Positions 9,681 to 18,653 of a stretch of 64,000 nt of DNA are shown here, piece after piece; within the stretch, counting starts at the first letter, position 1, and the number at the start of each line of letters is the position of its first letter. Source of the stretch: SZUA-36 sp963759155. GTDB lineage: Bacteria; Pseudomonadota; Gammaproteobacteria; Xanthomonadales; SZUA-36. A program made the translations under genes and the position numbers. The stretch is from contig CAVWXX010000005.1 in NCBI GenBank assembly GCA_963759155.1, forward strand, positions 576,722-640,721, given 5' to 3'. Below the pieces are notes generated by a model. That model was not told the origin of the DNA and made no database searches. It saw only the letters and a program-made list of their open reading frames with translations.

Positions 9681-11414
9681 ATGGGTATGACAGCAACGCG
9701 TACTCTATTAGACAGCTCGCGTATTCGTTACCTGACCGGGGCAATGATGTACTTTGCCCAGGGTATCCCGCAAGGCCTGCTGGGTATCGCGATACCTGCC
9801 TGGCTGGTCAGCCAGGGGGTCAGTGCTTCGGATATCGGGTCTTACCTTGCCGTCATCATATTGCCCTGGGTGTTCAAGCTCCTGACCGGGCCGTTGATGG
9901 ACCGTTTTGAATTTGCGCCGATGGGCCGGCGGCGGCCGTGGGTGTTGGGCGCACAACTGGGTTTGTCAGTTTCTTTTCTCGCCCTGATGTTAGTCGAAGA
10001 CCCGGTCGGACAGATTGGTCTGCTGATGATGATCGGTGTGTTAATCAATGTATTTGCCGCCACGCAGGATGTTGCGGTTGATGGCATGTCGATTGATTTA
10101 ACCCCTGTTGATGAACAGGGCCGCCTCAATGGCTATATGAGCTTTGGTAAAGCGGTGGGCTGGGCGGCGACCTCGGCGGTTTCCGGTGTGATGCTGGTGA
10201 GTTTTGGTCTGCAGGCAACGGCTTTGGCCGCGGCAATTGTATCCAGCCTGTTCTTTTTCGCCTTTATCTTTGTGCTCGAACGGCCGGGTGAGCGCAAACT
10301 GCCCTGGTCTTCCGGCGAATCCGCCTCGCCGCACCGGGAAGGTAACTCTTTCAAGGCCGTGTTCACAGGGGTTAACAAGGTCTTATGGCAGCGTGCCAGC
10401 CTGGTGGTGATGGCCATCATGCTGGTCGATGGCCTGATAAGCGGCTATGGCCATGCACTGATGCCGGTTGCGGCAGTTAAGGTGTTTGGCTTTACCTCAC
10501 CCGAGTGGTCACAACTGGTGGCCATGATGGGCCTGATTGGCGCGGGGCTTACCCTGGTTTTCGGGCCGATGATCGATCGTTTTGGCTCAAAACGCATGTT
10601 GATTTTCACCATCTCGCTGGTGGGAGTGCATGCATTTCTGCTGGCCCAGACCCAGTTCATGTGGACAGACGCTACCTATGTGAAGGTGATGCTGTCTATA
10701 TGGGTGATTATGCTACCGGTGGTGATGGTGTGTGTGATTGCACTGGGGATGGCCGTTTGCTCCAGCAGTTGTTCGGCAACGCAATTTGCCATCTACATGT
10801 CAGTGGCCAATCTTGGGCATTCTGCGGGCTCGAAAATTTTCGGCATGGTTTCAGAGCAGACCAGCTATACAGAATCGTACATGTTAATGGCAGTGCTGGT
10901 GGTCGTGTTGATTGTCGTGTTGTTGTTTCATCGACACCAGCACAGTGAAACATCGACCGTTGCCAAGAAAGGCAAACGAACCTTTACGGCGGGTTCAACT
11001 GCTGGCGGTGGCGTTTTCTGGTCGGGCGCCATGCGTTGTCCCAAATGCCGCGCTGATATGGTTCAGATCGATGTGCAGGGCACCGAGGTTGACCGCTGCA
11101 ATATGTGTAATGGGCTTTGGTTCGATGCAGGCGAAATTGAAGCTTTGCGCAATAAGGAAGCGGCTTCGCTGATCGACACCGGCAGTGCCAAACAAGGCAG
11201 GCAATTTAACGTTGTCAATGATTACCGCTGCCCACGCTGTGGTGGAGAAATGTGCCGTACAGTTGACGAGCAGCAACGTCATATAAGTTATGAAACCTGT
11301 ACCGATTGTAGCGGCTCGTTTTTCGATGCAGGTGAATTTCTCGACCTTTCACAACTCACCGTATCGGATTTCTTCAAGCGATGGATCACGCCAAGACAGG
11401 GTGACAGCCAATGA
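9681..11414 (+). CDS. MFS transporter (AmpG-like) fused to two C-terminal zf-TFIIB zinc ribbons
   Basis: 577 residues. The first ~430 form a 12-helix major facilitator domain: the YFAQGIPQGLLGIAIPAWL opening and LINVFAATQDVAVDGMSIDL segment resemble the AmpG/PAT branch. The last ~120 residues carry two zinc ribbons, CPKC...CNMC-NGLWFDAGE and CPRC...CTDC-SGSFFDAGE. The linker is basic (KKGKRTF). A transporter with soluble zinc ribbons facing the cytoplasm is unusual; a metal-sensing or metal-handling role is inference. It precedes the ureohydrolase pair by 64 bp on the same strand, so it may move a guanidino substrate or product, or muropeptides as AmpG does. Confidence 0.85.
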   Translation: MGMTATRTLLDSSRIRYLTGAMMYFAQGIPQGLLGIAIPAWLVSQGVSASDIGSYLAVIILPWVFKLLTGPLMDRFEFAPMGRRRPWVLGAQLGLSVSFLALMLVEDPVGQIGLLMMIGVLINVFAATQDVAVDGMSIDLTPVDEQGRLNGYMSFGKAVGWAATSAVSGVMLVSFGLQATALAAAIVSSLFFFAFIFVLERPGERKLPWSSGESASPHREGNSFKAVFTGVNKVLWQRASLVVMAIMLVDGLISGYGHALMPVAAVKVFGFTSPEWSQLVAMMGLIGAGLTLVFGPMIDRFGSKRMLIFTISLVGVHAFLLAQTQFMWTDATYVKVMLSIWVIMLPVVMVCVIALGMAVCSSSCSATQFAIYMSVANLGHSAGSKIFGMVSEQTSYTESYMLMAVLVVVLIVVLLFHRHQHSETSTVAKKGKRTFTAGSTAGGGVFWSGAMRCPKCRADMVQIDVQGTEVDRCNMCNGLWFDAGEIEALRNKEAASLIDTGSAKQGRQFNVVNDYRCPRCGGEMCRTVDEQQRHISYETCTDCSGSFFDAGEFLDLSQLTVSDFFKRWITPRQGDSQ

Positions 11415-11478
11415 CCGTTACAAAAATAAATTACCAGAAACCTGTGGTACCCGAACTTAAGCCAGCCAGGCAGGCAAT

Positions 11479-12870
11479 ATGAAATTTCGAGACTCAATAA
11501 GTCACCTTGCGCTGGTCGCATTCATTCTGGCATGCGTGGTTTTACCTGTTCAATCTGCACTTGGGCAATGGTCTGTGCCAAAAGAGCTTCAAAAACAGGT
11601 GAGTACGCTCAATGATGAACAGATCGATTTCCTTGTCTCTGGTGCAATTCTAAAGTTTCTTCCCCGCCAGCAACTGGAACATGAACTGGCCATCCGCGAT
11701 GCTGAAAGCCTGCAAACCCTGGTAAGCGACTTGATGGCCCTTTCCGATGAGATGAGCTATGACCCTGAGCGGGACATGGGGGCGACGCCACTGAATACCG
11801 ATTCCAAGCGGTTCAACAGGGGAAAGCTGCCGACACCTGCCCTATTACGCAAAATGGAACGTGAACCGGGCCCATTCAGTGTGCATCGTTACCAGTTTCC
11901 ACAATCCGGTGTACCGACCTTTGCCGGCGCAAAAGTCGCTATCTGGCCGGAGGACCTGGTCGCGGGCAAGGTGGATGTGGCCATCATCGGTGTACCCAAT
12001 AACGCGAGCAGTGGCCGGCGCGATGCCGGCAATGGCCCGAATGCAATGCGTGCCACCAATACCATTGCGATGGCGGATGTGCAGTCGCTTATCAAGCCGG
12101 ATGAAGTGTTGTCACTGGCGGACTACGGCAACTTCTCTGTCGACTGGCTAACCACCGAACTCACCGTGGGCCATGTTACCGATATGGTGGCCGAAACCGC
12201 AGAAACCGGTGCAATACCGATGTTGGTCGGCGGTGATACGTCGATGCTTTATCCCGGTGTTAAAGGTGTCGCCCGGGCGCGCGGCAGCCAGTCTTTTGGA
12301 TTGCTGCAGCTTAATGCACACCCCGATGCTGAGCGCTTTGGTGACCACACCGTATCTGACCGCCAGTCGATATTCCTGTTACTGGATGAAGGTATCGTCA
12401 ATGGCAGCGATACCATCCAGGTGGGTCTGCGCGGGCCCGCGGTAGACCTTGAAACACTGCAATGGCTGCGTGAGCAGAAAGTGCGATATCACACGATGGC
12501 AGAAATCCAGCAGCGCGGTTTTGACGATGTGCTCAAGCGTGTGTTGCGGGAAGTTGAGAACGGGCCGGATGCTTTCTTTGTCTCTATCGATGTAAGCGTC
12601 CTTAACCCGACCGACATGATCGCGGCAGGACGCCTCACACCCAACGGTTTGCGTGTGGAGGAAGTCGTGCAGGCAATCCGTCATGTTTGCGCAGCAAAAG
12701 AGATTGTCGGTTTTGAAATTACCGACATGGCGCCGATGATGGATCTCTCGCGGCTGTCGGTTCTCAATGCCAATGCCGTACTCAATGCCTGCCTGGTGGG
12801 TATTGCCCTGCGCAAGAACGGTCTTGATGCCGACTATGTTCACCCACTGGCGCTTGATCATGGCCAGTGA
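11479..12870 (+). CDS. Exported arginase/agmatinase-family protein with degenerate metal site (probable pseudoenzyme)
   Basis: 463 residues. A signal peptide (about 1-30, hydrophobic LALVAFILACVVLPVQSALG) is followed by a ~100-residue extension and a ureohydrolase fold. The three metal-binding motifs are altered: GGDHS has become GGDTS (Thr254), D-A-H-x-D has become N-A-H-P-D (Asn279; His281 and Asp283 kept), and S-x-D-x-D-x-x-D-P has become SIDVSVLNP (Asp371 kept, Ser373 and Asn376 substituted). Three of six canonical Mn ligands are therefore lost, so hydrolase activity is unlikely. The frame is clean over its whole length, arguing for a maintained non-catalytic role. The next gene, 31 bp downstream, is an apparently active paralogue with the same unusual N-terminal layout. 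Confidence 0.9.
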   Translation: MKFRDSISHLALVAFILACVVLPVQSALGQWSVPKELQKQVSTLNDEQIDFLVSGAILKFLPRQQLEHELAIRDAESLQTLVSDLMALSDEMSYDPERDMGATPLNTDSKRFNRGKLPTPALLRKMEREPGPFSVHRYQFPQSGVPTFAGAKVAIWPEDLVAGKVDVAIIGVPNNASSGRRDAGNGPNAMRATNTIAMADVQSLIKPDEVLSLADYGNFSVDWLTTELTVGHVTDMVAETAETGAIPMLVGGDTSMLYPGVKGVARARGSQSFGLLQLNAHPDAERFGDHTVSDRQSIFLLLDEGIVNGSDTIQVGLRGPAVDLETLQWLREQKVRYHTMAEIQQRGFDDVLKRVLREVENGPDAFFVSIDVSVLNPTDMIAAGRLTPNGLRVEEVVQAIRHVCAAKEIVGFEITDMAPMMDLSRLSVLNANAVLNACLVGIALRKNGLDADYVHPLALDHGQ

Positions 12871-12901
12871 TAACAAGCAGCGGACCTCCGTTAAGGAATT
12901 T

Positions 12902-14530
12902 ATGATGAGACTTGATTCGATTAACGTTCGAGCCGTTCTGCTTTTGCTGGCAATCACCGTGACGCCGGTGGCCATGGCTTCTGACGAGACGGATGAAAAG
13001 CCCGAACAGATAAAAACACCCGAACACGTCACCGGTGACCAGCGTTATCCGTTTGATAGCAAAGACCCGCGGGATGTAGACAAGCCACCGATAGAACTGC
13101 CGGAAAGCGTGGCGCCAAAGCTCAAGCTGCTGACAAAAGAAGAAATCGAGTTTCTGAAAAGTGATAAGGCCAGGGCGTTCACCGGCTCGGTAAAAGACAC
13201 CGTTGAGGCGTTGGACAAGCGGTCACCAAAAGAAGTAAAGGCGTGGGTTAACGTGATGCAAATGGTGGTTGAACACGATAACTATAAGGAGGGCCGCGAC
13301 GCACCCAATATTCCTCTGAATACCAGTTCACCTGAATTTAATGCCTGGCGCTTGCAACGTCCGCGAAGCATGGACCCGAAACGTGAAGCTGGTCCGCTGT
13401 CACTCGGCCGTTATGATGGTTTTGGTGGCCCACCGACATTTGGCCGGCACCCGTTGGCCCTATCAAAGGAAGATCTCATCGCCGGTAAAGTGAATGTGGC
13501 AATCCTCGGTGCGCCGTTGAATATGGGCTCGGGTTGGCGCGACTCGGGACAACGCGCCACCACCGACCTTCGGCTGTTGGGCTGGCCAATTGGGCGAGCT
13601 GACCAATATGTTCAGATCGATGCATCCAAAGTCTTGAACATCGTTGATTACGGTGATGTCGCAGTTGACAACAACAGCACGGAACGATCCATGCAGCACG
13701 TGCGTGAAATCGTACGTGAGATCGCCAGTACCGGTGCGGTACCGATGATTGTTGGTGGCGATCACTCACTCGAGTATCCCAATGTTGCCGCTTTGGCGGA
13801 TGTGTATGGCAAAGAAAAAGTCTCGGTGATCCACTTTGACTCGCATTACGATGCCTGGTGGGGTGGAACGCACCTGATTGGCCATGGTTACCCGGTTTAC
13901 CGGCTGATTAACGAAGGTCATGTCCGGGCTGCCGACTACATCCAGGTGGGGCTGCGTGCGAGTGGTCCCGACAAAACCGGGTTTAAATGGATGCGGGAGC
14001 AGGGGATGCGCTACCACACCATGGCGGAGGTAGAAGCACGGGGCTGGAAGGCCGTGCTTGACCGGATCGTTGCCGAGGCCAGCGAAGAAGGGCGCAAGCT
14101 GCACATCTCATTTGATATCGACGTGCTCGACCCGGCCTTTGCCGTGGCAACCGGCACCCCGGTACCCGGCGGAATCACCATGCGCGAGGCCATTCCTATC
14201 GTGCGTCGCCTATGCGCCGAATCCAACGTGGTTGGTTTCGACCTGGTCGAGCTGCACACGGCGCTTGACCCGACCTACAAGACCACGCTCAATAGCGCGC
14301 ATATTATCAAGGCCTGTTTGACGGGCCTGGCGATGAACAAGAAAGGACTCACCGCGGCGCACTATTTAAGCCCGCTGTCATCCGAGCACGCCATCGACGA
14401 TTATTACAGCGATCAAAAGAAGTACCTGGATGCCACCAGGGCTGAGGAAGAGGCCGAAAAAGCGGAAAAGGAAAAGGCTGAGAAAGAAGCCGAGAAAGAA
14501 GCTGAGACAAAAGGACGGGAAGTGCGTTGA
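12902..14530 (+). CDS. Exported ureohydrolase (arginase/agmatinase family), active site intact
   Basis: About 543 residues. The start at 12902/12905 is chosen because AAGGAA lies just upstream and a signal peptide follows (VRAVLLLLAITVTPVAMA). A ~150-residue extension precedes the catalytic domain. Metal motifs are complete: GGDHS (His288), FDSHYDA (Asp313, His315, Asp317) and SFDIDVLDP (Asp405, Asp407). The loop after DP reads AFAVATGTPVPGG, slightly off the usual PGTGTP. The C-terminus is a highly charged EEEAEKAEKEKAEKEAEKEAE helix. The family hydrolyses guanidino compounds to urea. The substrate is unknown, and export to the periplasm would be atypical. It is paired with the degenerate paralogue upstream, possibly as a hetero-oligomer (inference). 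Confidence 0.9.
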   Translation: MMRLDSINVRAVLLLLAITVTPVAMASDETDEKPEQIKTPEHVTGDQRYPFDSKDPRDVDKPPIELPESVAPKLKLLTKEEIEFLKSDKARAFTGSVKDTVEALDKRSPKEVKAWVNVMQMVVEHDNYKEGRDAPNIPLNTSSPEFNAWRLQRPRSMDPKREAGPLSLGRYDGFGGPPTFGRHPLALSKEDLIAGKVNVAILGAPLNMGSGWRDSGQRATTDLRLLGWPIGRADQYVQIDASKVLNIVDYGDVAVDNNSTERSMQHVREIVREIASTGAVPMIVGGDHSLEYPNVAALADVYGKEKVSVIHFDSHYDAWWGGTHLIGHGYPVYRLINEGHVRAADYIQVGLRASGPDKTGFKWMREQGMRYHTMAEVEARGWKAVLDRIVAEASEEGRKLHISFDIDVLDPAFAVATGTPVPGGITMREAIPIVRRLCAESNVVGFDLVELHTALDPTYKTTLNSAHIIKACLTGLAMNKKGLTAAHYLSPLSSEHAIDDYYSDQKKYLDATRAEEEAEKAEKEKAEKEAEKEAETKGREVR

Positions 14531-14604
14531 AGAAGGGTCGGTAAATTAAGGGTTAAGTCAAGGTGTCAGGGTCAGGCGCCAGAGAGGGTTAAGCCTTTTT
14601 CGCA

Positions 14605-14820
14605 TTAATGCCAACCACAAATCCACTGTTCAGCATTTTTGAGTGTGCTCCATTCAATCGCCATTGAGCGCTTGGTCATGACGGCTTCAATCAGGCAATG
14701 GACAATGGCGCCGTTCTCGTCAAACTCGACTTCGGTCACCAAAAAGTGTTTTTCCTTGTTGGCAGGTTTAACTGCAGTCCACTTGCTATTGAGTAATTTT
14801 TTTGGGTTCAGTGTGTTCAT
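14605..14820 (-). CDS. Trp-rich small conserved protein (TIGR02450-like)
   Basis: 71 residues. The pattern KLLNSKWTAVKPANKEKHFL, an acidic E-V-E-F-D-E-N-G middle, and a C-terminal EAVMTKRS...IEWSTLKNAEQWICGW matches the small Trp-rich family known as TIGR02450, found in Gammaproteobacteria. Function is not known. It is a stand-alone gene convergent with the ureohydrolase operon. Confidence 0.8.
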   Translation of the reverse strand: MNTLNPKKLLNSKWTAVKPANKEKHFLVTEVEFDENGAIVHCLIEAVMTKRSMAIEWSTLKNAEQWICGWH

Positions 14821-14879
14821 TTTTAATGAGAATACCGAGACTGGCGATTGGGTCTGTTATTGATAATTAAACATTCTAT

Positions 14880-15638
14880 TTACCACGGAATCGGCTTGCC
14901 GTCCCAGTTCATAAAATGACCACTTTGTTCTGCTTGCGAGGCACTCACCACCTTAAGGATACGCGCGGCACTCTGTGAGGTCGTGTACAGCTTTCCGGGT
15001 TTGACATTGGCTTGAAACGGTCGCGACAAGGCGGTATCCGTGGTGCCCGGGTGGATGGCCGTTATACAAAGTTGCGGGTGGCTGCGCCGGCATTCCACCG
15101 CCAGGGTACGCATGAACTGGTTGAGTGCTGCCTTGGAGGCACGGTAACCGTACCATCCACCCAAACGGTTATCCGTGATGCTGCCGACCATGGCGGAAAG
15201 TACGGCGAAATGCCCCGGCCGGTTTTTGGGCATCAGCGGAATCACTGCCCTGGCCAGCATCAATGGGCCGATACTGTTGACCTGGAACATGCGAGTGAGC
15301 GTATCTGGCTGACACTGACTTAAGGATTTTTCAGGGCGCAGGCCATTTTCATGCAAAATCCCGGCGGCATTGATCACAAAATCCGGCTGGTCTCCATTTG
15401 CCTGGATACTCGCGGCAATCTCTTGCAGGTCTGCAGGGTTGGTTATATCCGCCTTGATTGTTCGCAAGCGGTCATCATTTATCTCCATCAAGCCGGTGGC
15501 GGTATCAGCGTTGCGGTAGCTCGCATAAATGCGTTGAATGCCCTGCTCCTGGAGCAGTAGCCGGGTGATGGCGAGGCCAATGCCGCGGCTTGCACCGACC
15601 ACCAGGGCTACGCGGCTATTGATCATGACCTGGTCCAT
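14880..15638 (-). CDS. Short-chain dehydrogenase/reductase (SDR), C-factor-like
   Basis: About 252 residues. Rossmann motif VGASRGIG near the N-terminus, NAAG (INAAGIL), the catalytic Ser in VLSAMVGSI and Y-x3-K (YGYRASK) are all present. The LxxQFMRTLAVE segment after the Lys, and IHPGTTDTALSRPF later, are typical of CsgA/C-factor-like SDRs acting on carbonyls with NAD(P)H. The start is uncertain among 15647 (GTG), 15638 (ATG) and 15626 (ATG). Substrate not deducible. Confidence 0.88.
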   Translation of the reverse strand: MDQVMINSRVALVVGASRGIGLAITRLLLQEQGIQRIYASYRNADTATGLMEINDDRLRTIKADITNPADLQEIAASIQANGDQPDFVINAAGILHENGLRPEKSLSQCQPDTLTRMFQVNSIGPLMLARAVIPLMPKNRPGHFAVLSAMVGSITDNRLGGWYGYRASKAALNQFMRTLAVECRRSHPQLCITAIHPGTTDTALSRPFQANVKPGKLYTTSQSAARILKVVSASQAEQSGHFMNWDGKPIPW

Positions 15639-15849
15639 GTTGCACACCGGAAAATCCGATACGCCTCATATCCAATGCAAACTGCCCGCCAGGCACTGGT
15701 TTGCATGTCGAAACATTTTGTTGTCATCGTGGCTAAACTCATCTGCATAGTGTAAATCACAAACTTGCCTTCTCAGCCTTTTCTTTTTGTACCTGTGCCC
15801 GATTGCGTGTATTGTCTACGGCGAATCAAGTTTGGATGAGCGCTTGGCT

Positions 15850-16365
15850 ATGACAGCCATGGATGTAACAGGTAACCTACTAAATATTGCGGAAATTTCA
15901 GCCGCTTTTGCAGGCTTTGCTGCCCTGGTCAGCGTGCTACGGCAACGTGGTACGCGAGCAGATGCGTTGCACGATATCCTGCGTCTGCGAATTGTGATTT
16001 CCACCAGCATGGTAGTTGTCGTTGCCGCCTTGATACCGGTTGGTTTAGCCAGCTTTCATTTGTCAGAGCGCCTGGTCTGGGGTATTTCTGCGGGCATTTT
16101 ATTGCTTTTGAATTACGGTGTGCTTTATTCGTTTATAAAATCCTACAAGCCAGTAGAGGGCAGGTTTCCGCCGGATAAATTTGCAGTGGGCGTCGTATCA
16201 ACCCTGGAACTCATGGATCAGGCGGCATTGGTTTTGGTGATATTTAATTTCTGGCCAGATCTAAACTACCCACTCTACCTGGCTGCGTTGATATTCAACA
16301 TCTGCCAGGCGGCCTTTGTGTTCGTGCGCTTTGTGGCGTCTGAGTTCAGCGCCAAAGAAGTTTAG
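15850..16365 (+). CDS. Small integral membrane protein of unknown function
   Basis: About 172 residues from ATG 15850 (15787 TTG and 15859 ATG are alternatives). Four likely transmembrane helices: an N-terminal one containing AEISAAFAGFAALVSVL, then IVISTSMVVVVAALIPVGLA, LVWGISAGILLLLNYGVLYSF, and two short C-terminal stretches (ALVLVIFNFW, LYLAALIFNICQAAFVFVRF). No enzymatic motif. Family not recognised. Confidence 0.65.
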   Translation: MTAMDVTGNLLNIAEISAAFAGFAALVSVLRQRGTRADALHDILRLRIVISTSMVVVVAALIPVGLASFHLSERLVWGISAGILLLLNYGVLYSFIKSYKPVEGRFPPDKFAVGVVSTLELMDQAALVLVIFNFWPDLNYPLYLAALIFNICQAAFVFVRFVASEFSAKEV

Positions 16366-16378
16366 GTTTTCGTTTCAC

Positions 16379-17281
16379 TTAATCCACGTAAATATGTCCT
16401 TCACTTACCATGACGCAGCTTCCACCAATCCAGCTGGAAACAACTTTTCCATCCAGTTTCTCAACCCGTGCCTTCAACAGGCTGGGCCGGCCCATTTCGA
16501 CGCCCTGGGCGATTCGCCACTCTAGCATTCCGGATTCTGAGGGGTGGAAATGACCCAGCAAACCTGCCAGGGCGCAATTGGCACTGCCGGTGGCGGGGTC
16601 TTCCGGCACGCCATCATGTGGTGCAAACATGCGTGCCCGAACATCAAATTCATCGTGGCTTTGAACATAGAGATGAATATCCGGCATGACGCCCAGGGCT
16701 GCGATCTGCTCAAACCCACCGGCATTGATACTCGCTTTCTCAAGGGCTGATCGATCCCGTAGTTCCACCATCACAAATGGCAGACCAACGGATGCAAGCA
16801 TGGGAGGATGTGTGTTTGTGACGATGTCGCTCTCAGAAAGGGATACTGCATCGGCCACCATCTCAACGGGTAAAACCTTTCCTAATGAAAGCACCTGTGG
16901 CGCCTTGAGTTCGCAGCTGATCTTGTCCTCATCAGACCGGCGTATGCTGATTCCGACCAAACCGGCCTTTTCCTCGAAGACAATGTCTGTCGATCTATCA
17001 AATTCTTCAAGCTCACCACATGTCGCCAGTACAAATGCTGTACCGATATTGGGGTGTCCAGCAAAAGGCACTTCCCTGCTCGGGGTGAATATCTGCACTC
17101 TGCGAGTGTGACCTTCATCCGGTGGAAAAACAAAGGTGCTTTCCGAAAAATTAAACTCCCGGGCAATCTGCTGCATCTGGGTGTTATTCAAACCCCTGGC
17201 ATCCGGTAACACGGCAAGTTGATTGCCACCAAAGCGCTGGTCGGTGAATACATCACAGATGTAATACTTGAGTTTCATCAT
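16379..17281 (-). CDS. PhzF-family isomerase/epimerase-like protein
   Basis: About 300 residues; start at 17281/17278 preceded by AAGGAT. Family hallmarks: N-terminal YICDVFTDQRFGGNQLAV, the catalytic Glu in FNFSESTFV, PFAGHPNIGTA in the first domain and EDPATGSANCALAGLL in the second, giving the duplicated diaminopimelate-epimerase-like fold. Named after phenazine biosynthesis, but most members act elsewhere on small molecules; no phenazine genes are present. Its start lies 71 bp from the flavin reductase gene stop on the same strand, so both may be co-transcribed. Confidence 0.92.
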   Translation of the reverse strand: MMKLKYYICDVFTDQRFGGNQLAVLPDARGLNNTQMQQIAREFNFSESTFVFPPDEGHTRRVQIFTPSREVPFAGHPNIGTAFVLATCGELEEFDRSTDIVFEEKAGLVGISIRRSDEDKISCELKAPQVLSLGKVLPVEMVADAVSLSESDIVTNTHPPMLASVGLPFVMVELRDRSALEKASINAGGFEQIAALGVMPDIHLYVQSHDEFDVRARMFAPHDGVPEDPATGSANCALAGLLGHFHPSESGMLEWRIAQGVEMGRPSLLKARVEKLDGKVVSSWIGGSCVMVSEGHIYVD

Positions 17282-17351
17282 ATTAATCCTTAATCCACGG
17301 CCACCCGCCACTCAAAAAGTCGTGGGTGTCCAATGCGCTGTTTCCACATAA

Positions 17352-17972
17352 CTACCTGGGCCGGGATATCTGAAACCGGTTTGCCTCTGAAATACCAAAA
17401 TAGTCGGACGGGCCACCGCCACGCATAACAGGTTCTGCCCTGGTGGTTTGGTAGACACCATCTTCAATGAGAGCCTGCATGATGTGTACTCCGACAACCT
17501 CGCCAAGCACCAACCAGGTCTCACACTTTTCTCCCTGGGCTGACTGTAACTGAACAATTTGCGAGGTCTTGCACTCCATAACCACCGGGCAGCCTGCCAC
17601 GTGAGGTGCCTTGACGATCGTTGACTCGCATTTACTTAAACCCGCGAGTTCAAATTCGTCGGTGTCGCTTGAAACCATCGCACTGGTTTGATTCATTGCT
17701 TCAACCTGTGGCCGGGAGACCAGGTTCCAGCAAAACTCACCGCTCTCCTCAGCATTGGTGACGCTGTCTTTGAACCCGATACTGGAGAAACCAATAATCG
17801 GCGGCTGATAATTGAATGCATTGAAAAAACTGTAAGGCGCCAGGTTCACCTGCCCCTTGGCGTTTCTTGTTGAAACCCAGCCAATGGGCCGTGGTGCAAT
17901 AATGGAATTGAATGGATCGTGCTTTAATCCATGCCCGTCTTCGGGCCGGTAAAAATGACGTGGTGTAGACAA
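17352..17972 (-). CDS. Flavin reductase-like domain protein (FMN-binding split barrel)
   Basis: 206 residues. NSIIAPRPIGWVSTRNAKGQVNLAPYSFFNAFNYQPPIIGFSS is the FMN-binding signature region of the flavin reductase-like/DIM6-NTAB family. The start is a TTG, supported by AGGAAG seven bases upstream. The C-terminus ends RGGGPSDYFGISEANRFQISRP, typical of this subfamily. It probably binds FMN and reduces small molecules or supplies reduced flavin; substrate unknown. Confidence 0.88.
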   Translation of the reverse strand: MSTPRHFYRPEDGHGLKHDPFNSIIAPRPIGWVSTRNAKGQVNLAPYSFFNAFNYQPPIIGFSSIGFKDSVTNAEESGEFCWNLVSRPQVEAMNQTSAMVSSDTDEFELAGLSKCESTIVKAPHVAGCPVVMECKTSQIVQLQSAQGEKCETWLVLGEVVGVHIMQALIEDGVYQTTRAEPVMRGGGPSDYFGISEANRFQISRPR

Positions 17973-18088
17973 GAGAATTCTTCCTGAAATTGAGGATGAG
18001 TATCGAGTTTAAATCAAATAAAAGTTATAGGGCCAGATGAAATCTATTTTTACCCTGACCCAAAATATTAAGACTGAGGTATTCCGAG

Positions 18089-18173
18089 TAATTGGGGTCA
18101 GAGTAAAAACTCTTTGATAGTTTTTACCTTTATTGCAATTATTCCTAGAGAGTTTTTACTCTGACCCCAATTA
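18089..18173. repeat. REP-like palindrome, GGGGTCAGAGT family (complete)
   Basis: An 85-bp element with perfect 25-bp inverted arms: left arm 18089-18113 (core ATTGGGGTCAGAGTAAAAAC), right arm 18149-18173. A near-identical element lies at 32353-32442, and partial copies at about 21195, 24488 and 26700. Such palindromes are typical substrates of REP-associated IS200-like (RAYT) transposases, but no RAYT gene is in this window. A partial copy in reverse orientation (TACCCTGACCC) sits at about 18052. Confidence 0.85.
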
Positions 18174-18244
18174 CTGGGCTGCACCTGTAACAAATCCACC
18201 ACTTAAACGTATTAGTACTTAAGGTGTTGTGAGGAGTGAACAGT

Positions 18245-18562
18245 GTGAAAGTTCTAAAGTTGCTGGTTCTGGTGGGATCGCTTTTATTTATCCAGGCTGT
18301 AATTGCCGAAGTGGTTTCCGATGAGGCAGCGAGCGCCACTGAGACATCAGCCCAAAAATCCCAATACCAGGCGAACAACGATACCAACTTCTGGTTTGAA
18401 GCCATTGAAGGCGACCATACGGTTTACTGGGAGTTCATTGAAGCCTATGACACTGTAAAAGAGTCTCTCGTAAAGGTTGCCAAGCGTGTGGCGTGTTACG
18501 TTGCGGACCTCGGGGTTGGGAAGAAAATTTCGACAGTTGAAGATTGCTCCAACTACACTTAA
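18245..18562 (+). CDS. Small exported protein of unknown function
   Basis: About 105 residues. The start is taken as the GTG at 18245 because GAGGAG lies 8 bases upstream; an earlier GTG at 18236 overlaps that site. Signal peptide KVLKLLVLVGSLLFIQAVIA, likely cut before EVVSDEA. The mature part is short and acidic, with a C-terminal cysteine pair (Cys near RVACYVADLG and Cys near EDCSNYT) that could form a disulfide in the periplasm. A decayed second copy lies at 22663-22771, so the gene was once duplicated. No family recognised. Confidence 0.6.
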   Translation: MKVLKLLVLVGSLLFIQAVIAEVVSDEAASATETSAQKSQYQANNDTNFWFEAIEGDHTVYWEFIEAYDTVKESLVKVAKRVACYVADLGVGKKISTVEDCSNYT

Positions 18563-18653
18563 GCATTAGAAAATCGGGCAAGAGTGAAGTGCCACAGTAA
18601 AAACCCTGCCACCGTGGCATTTACGCTGACCCCGGAATTCTCCCCAAAAATCA

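Noticed and set aside
16379..17972. Phenazine biosynthesis cluster because of the PhzF homologue
   Set aside because: No other phz genes; PhzF-like proteins are widespread outside phenazine pathways.
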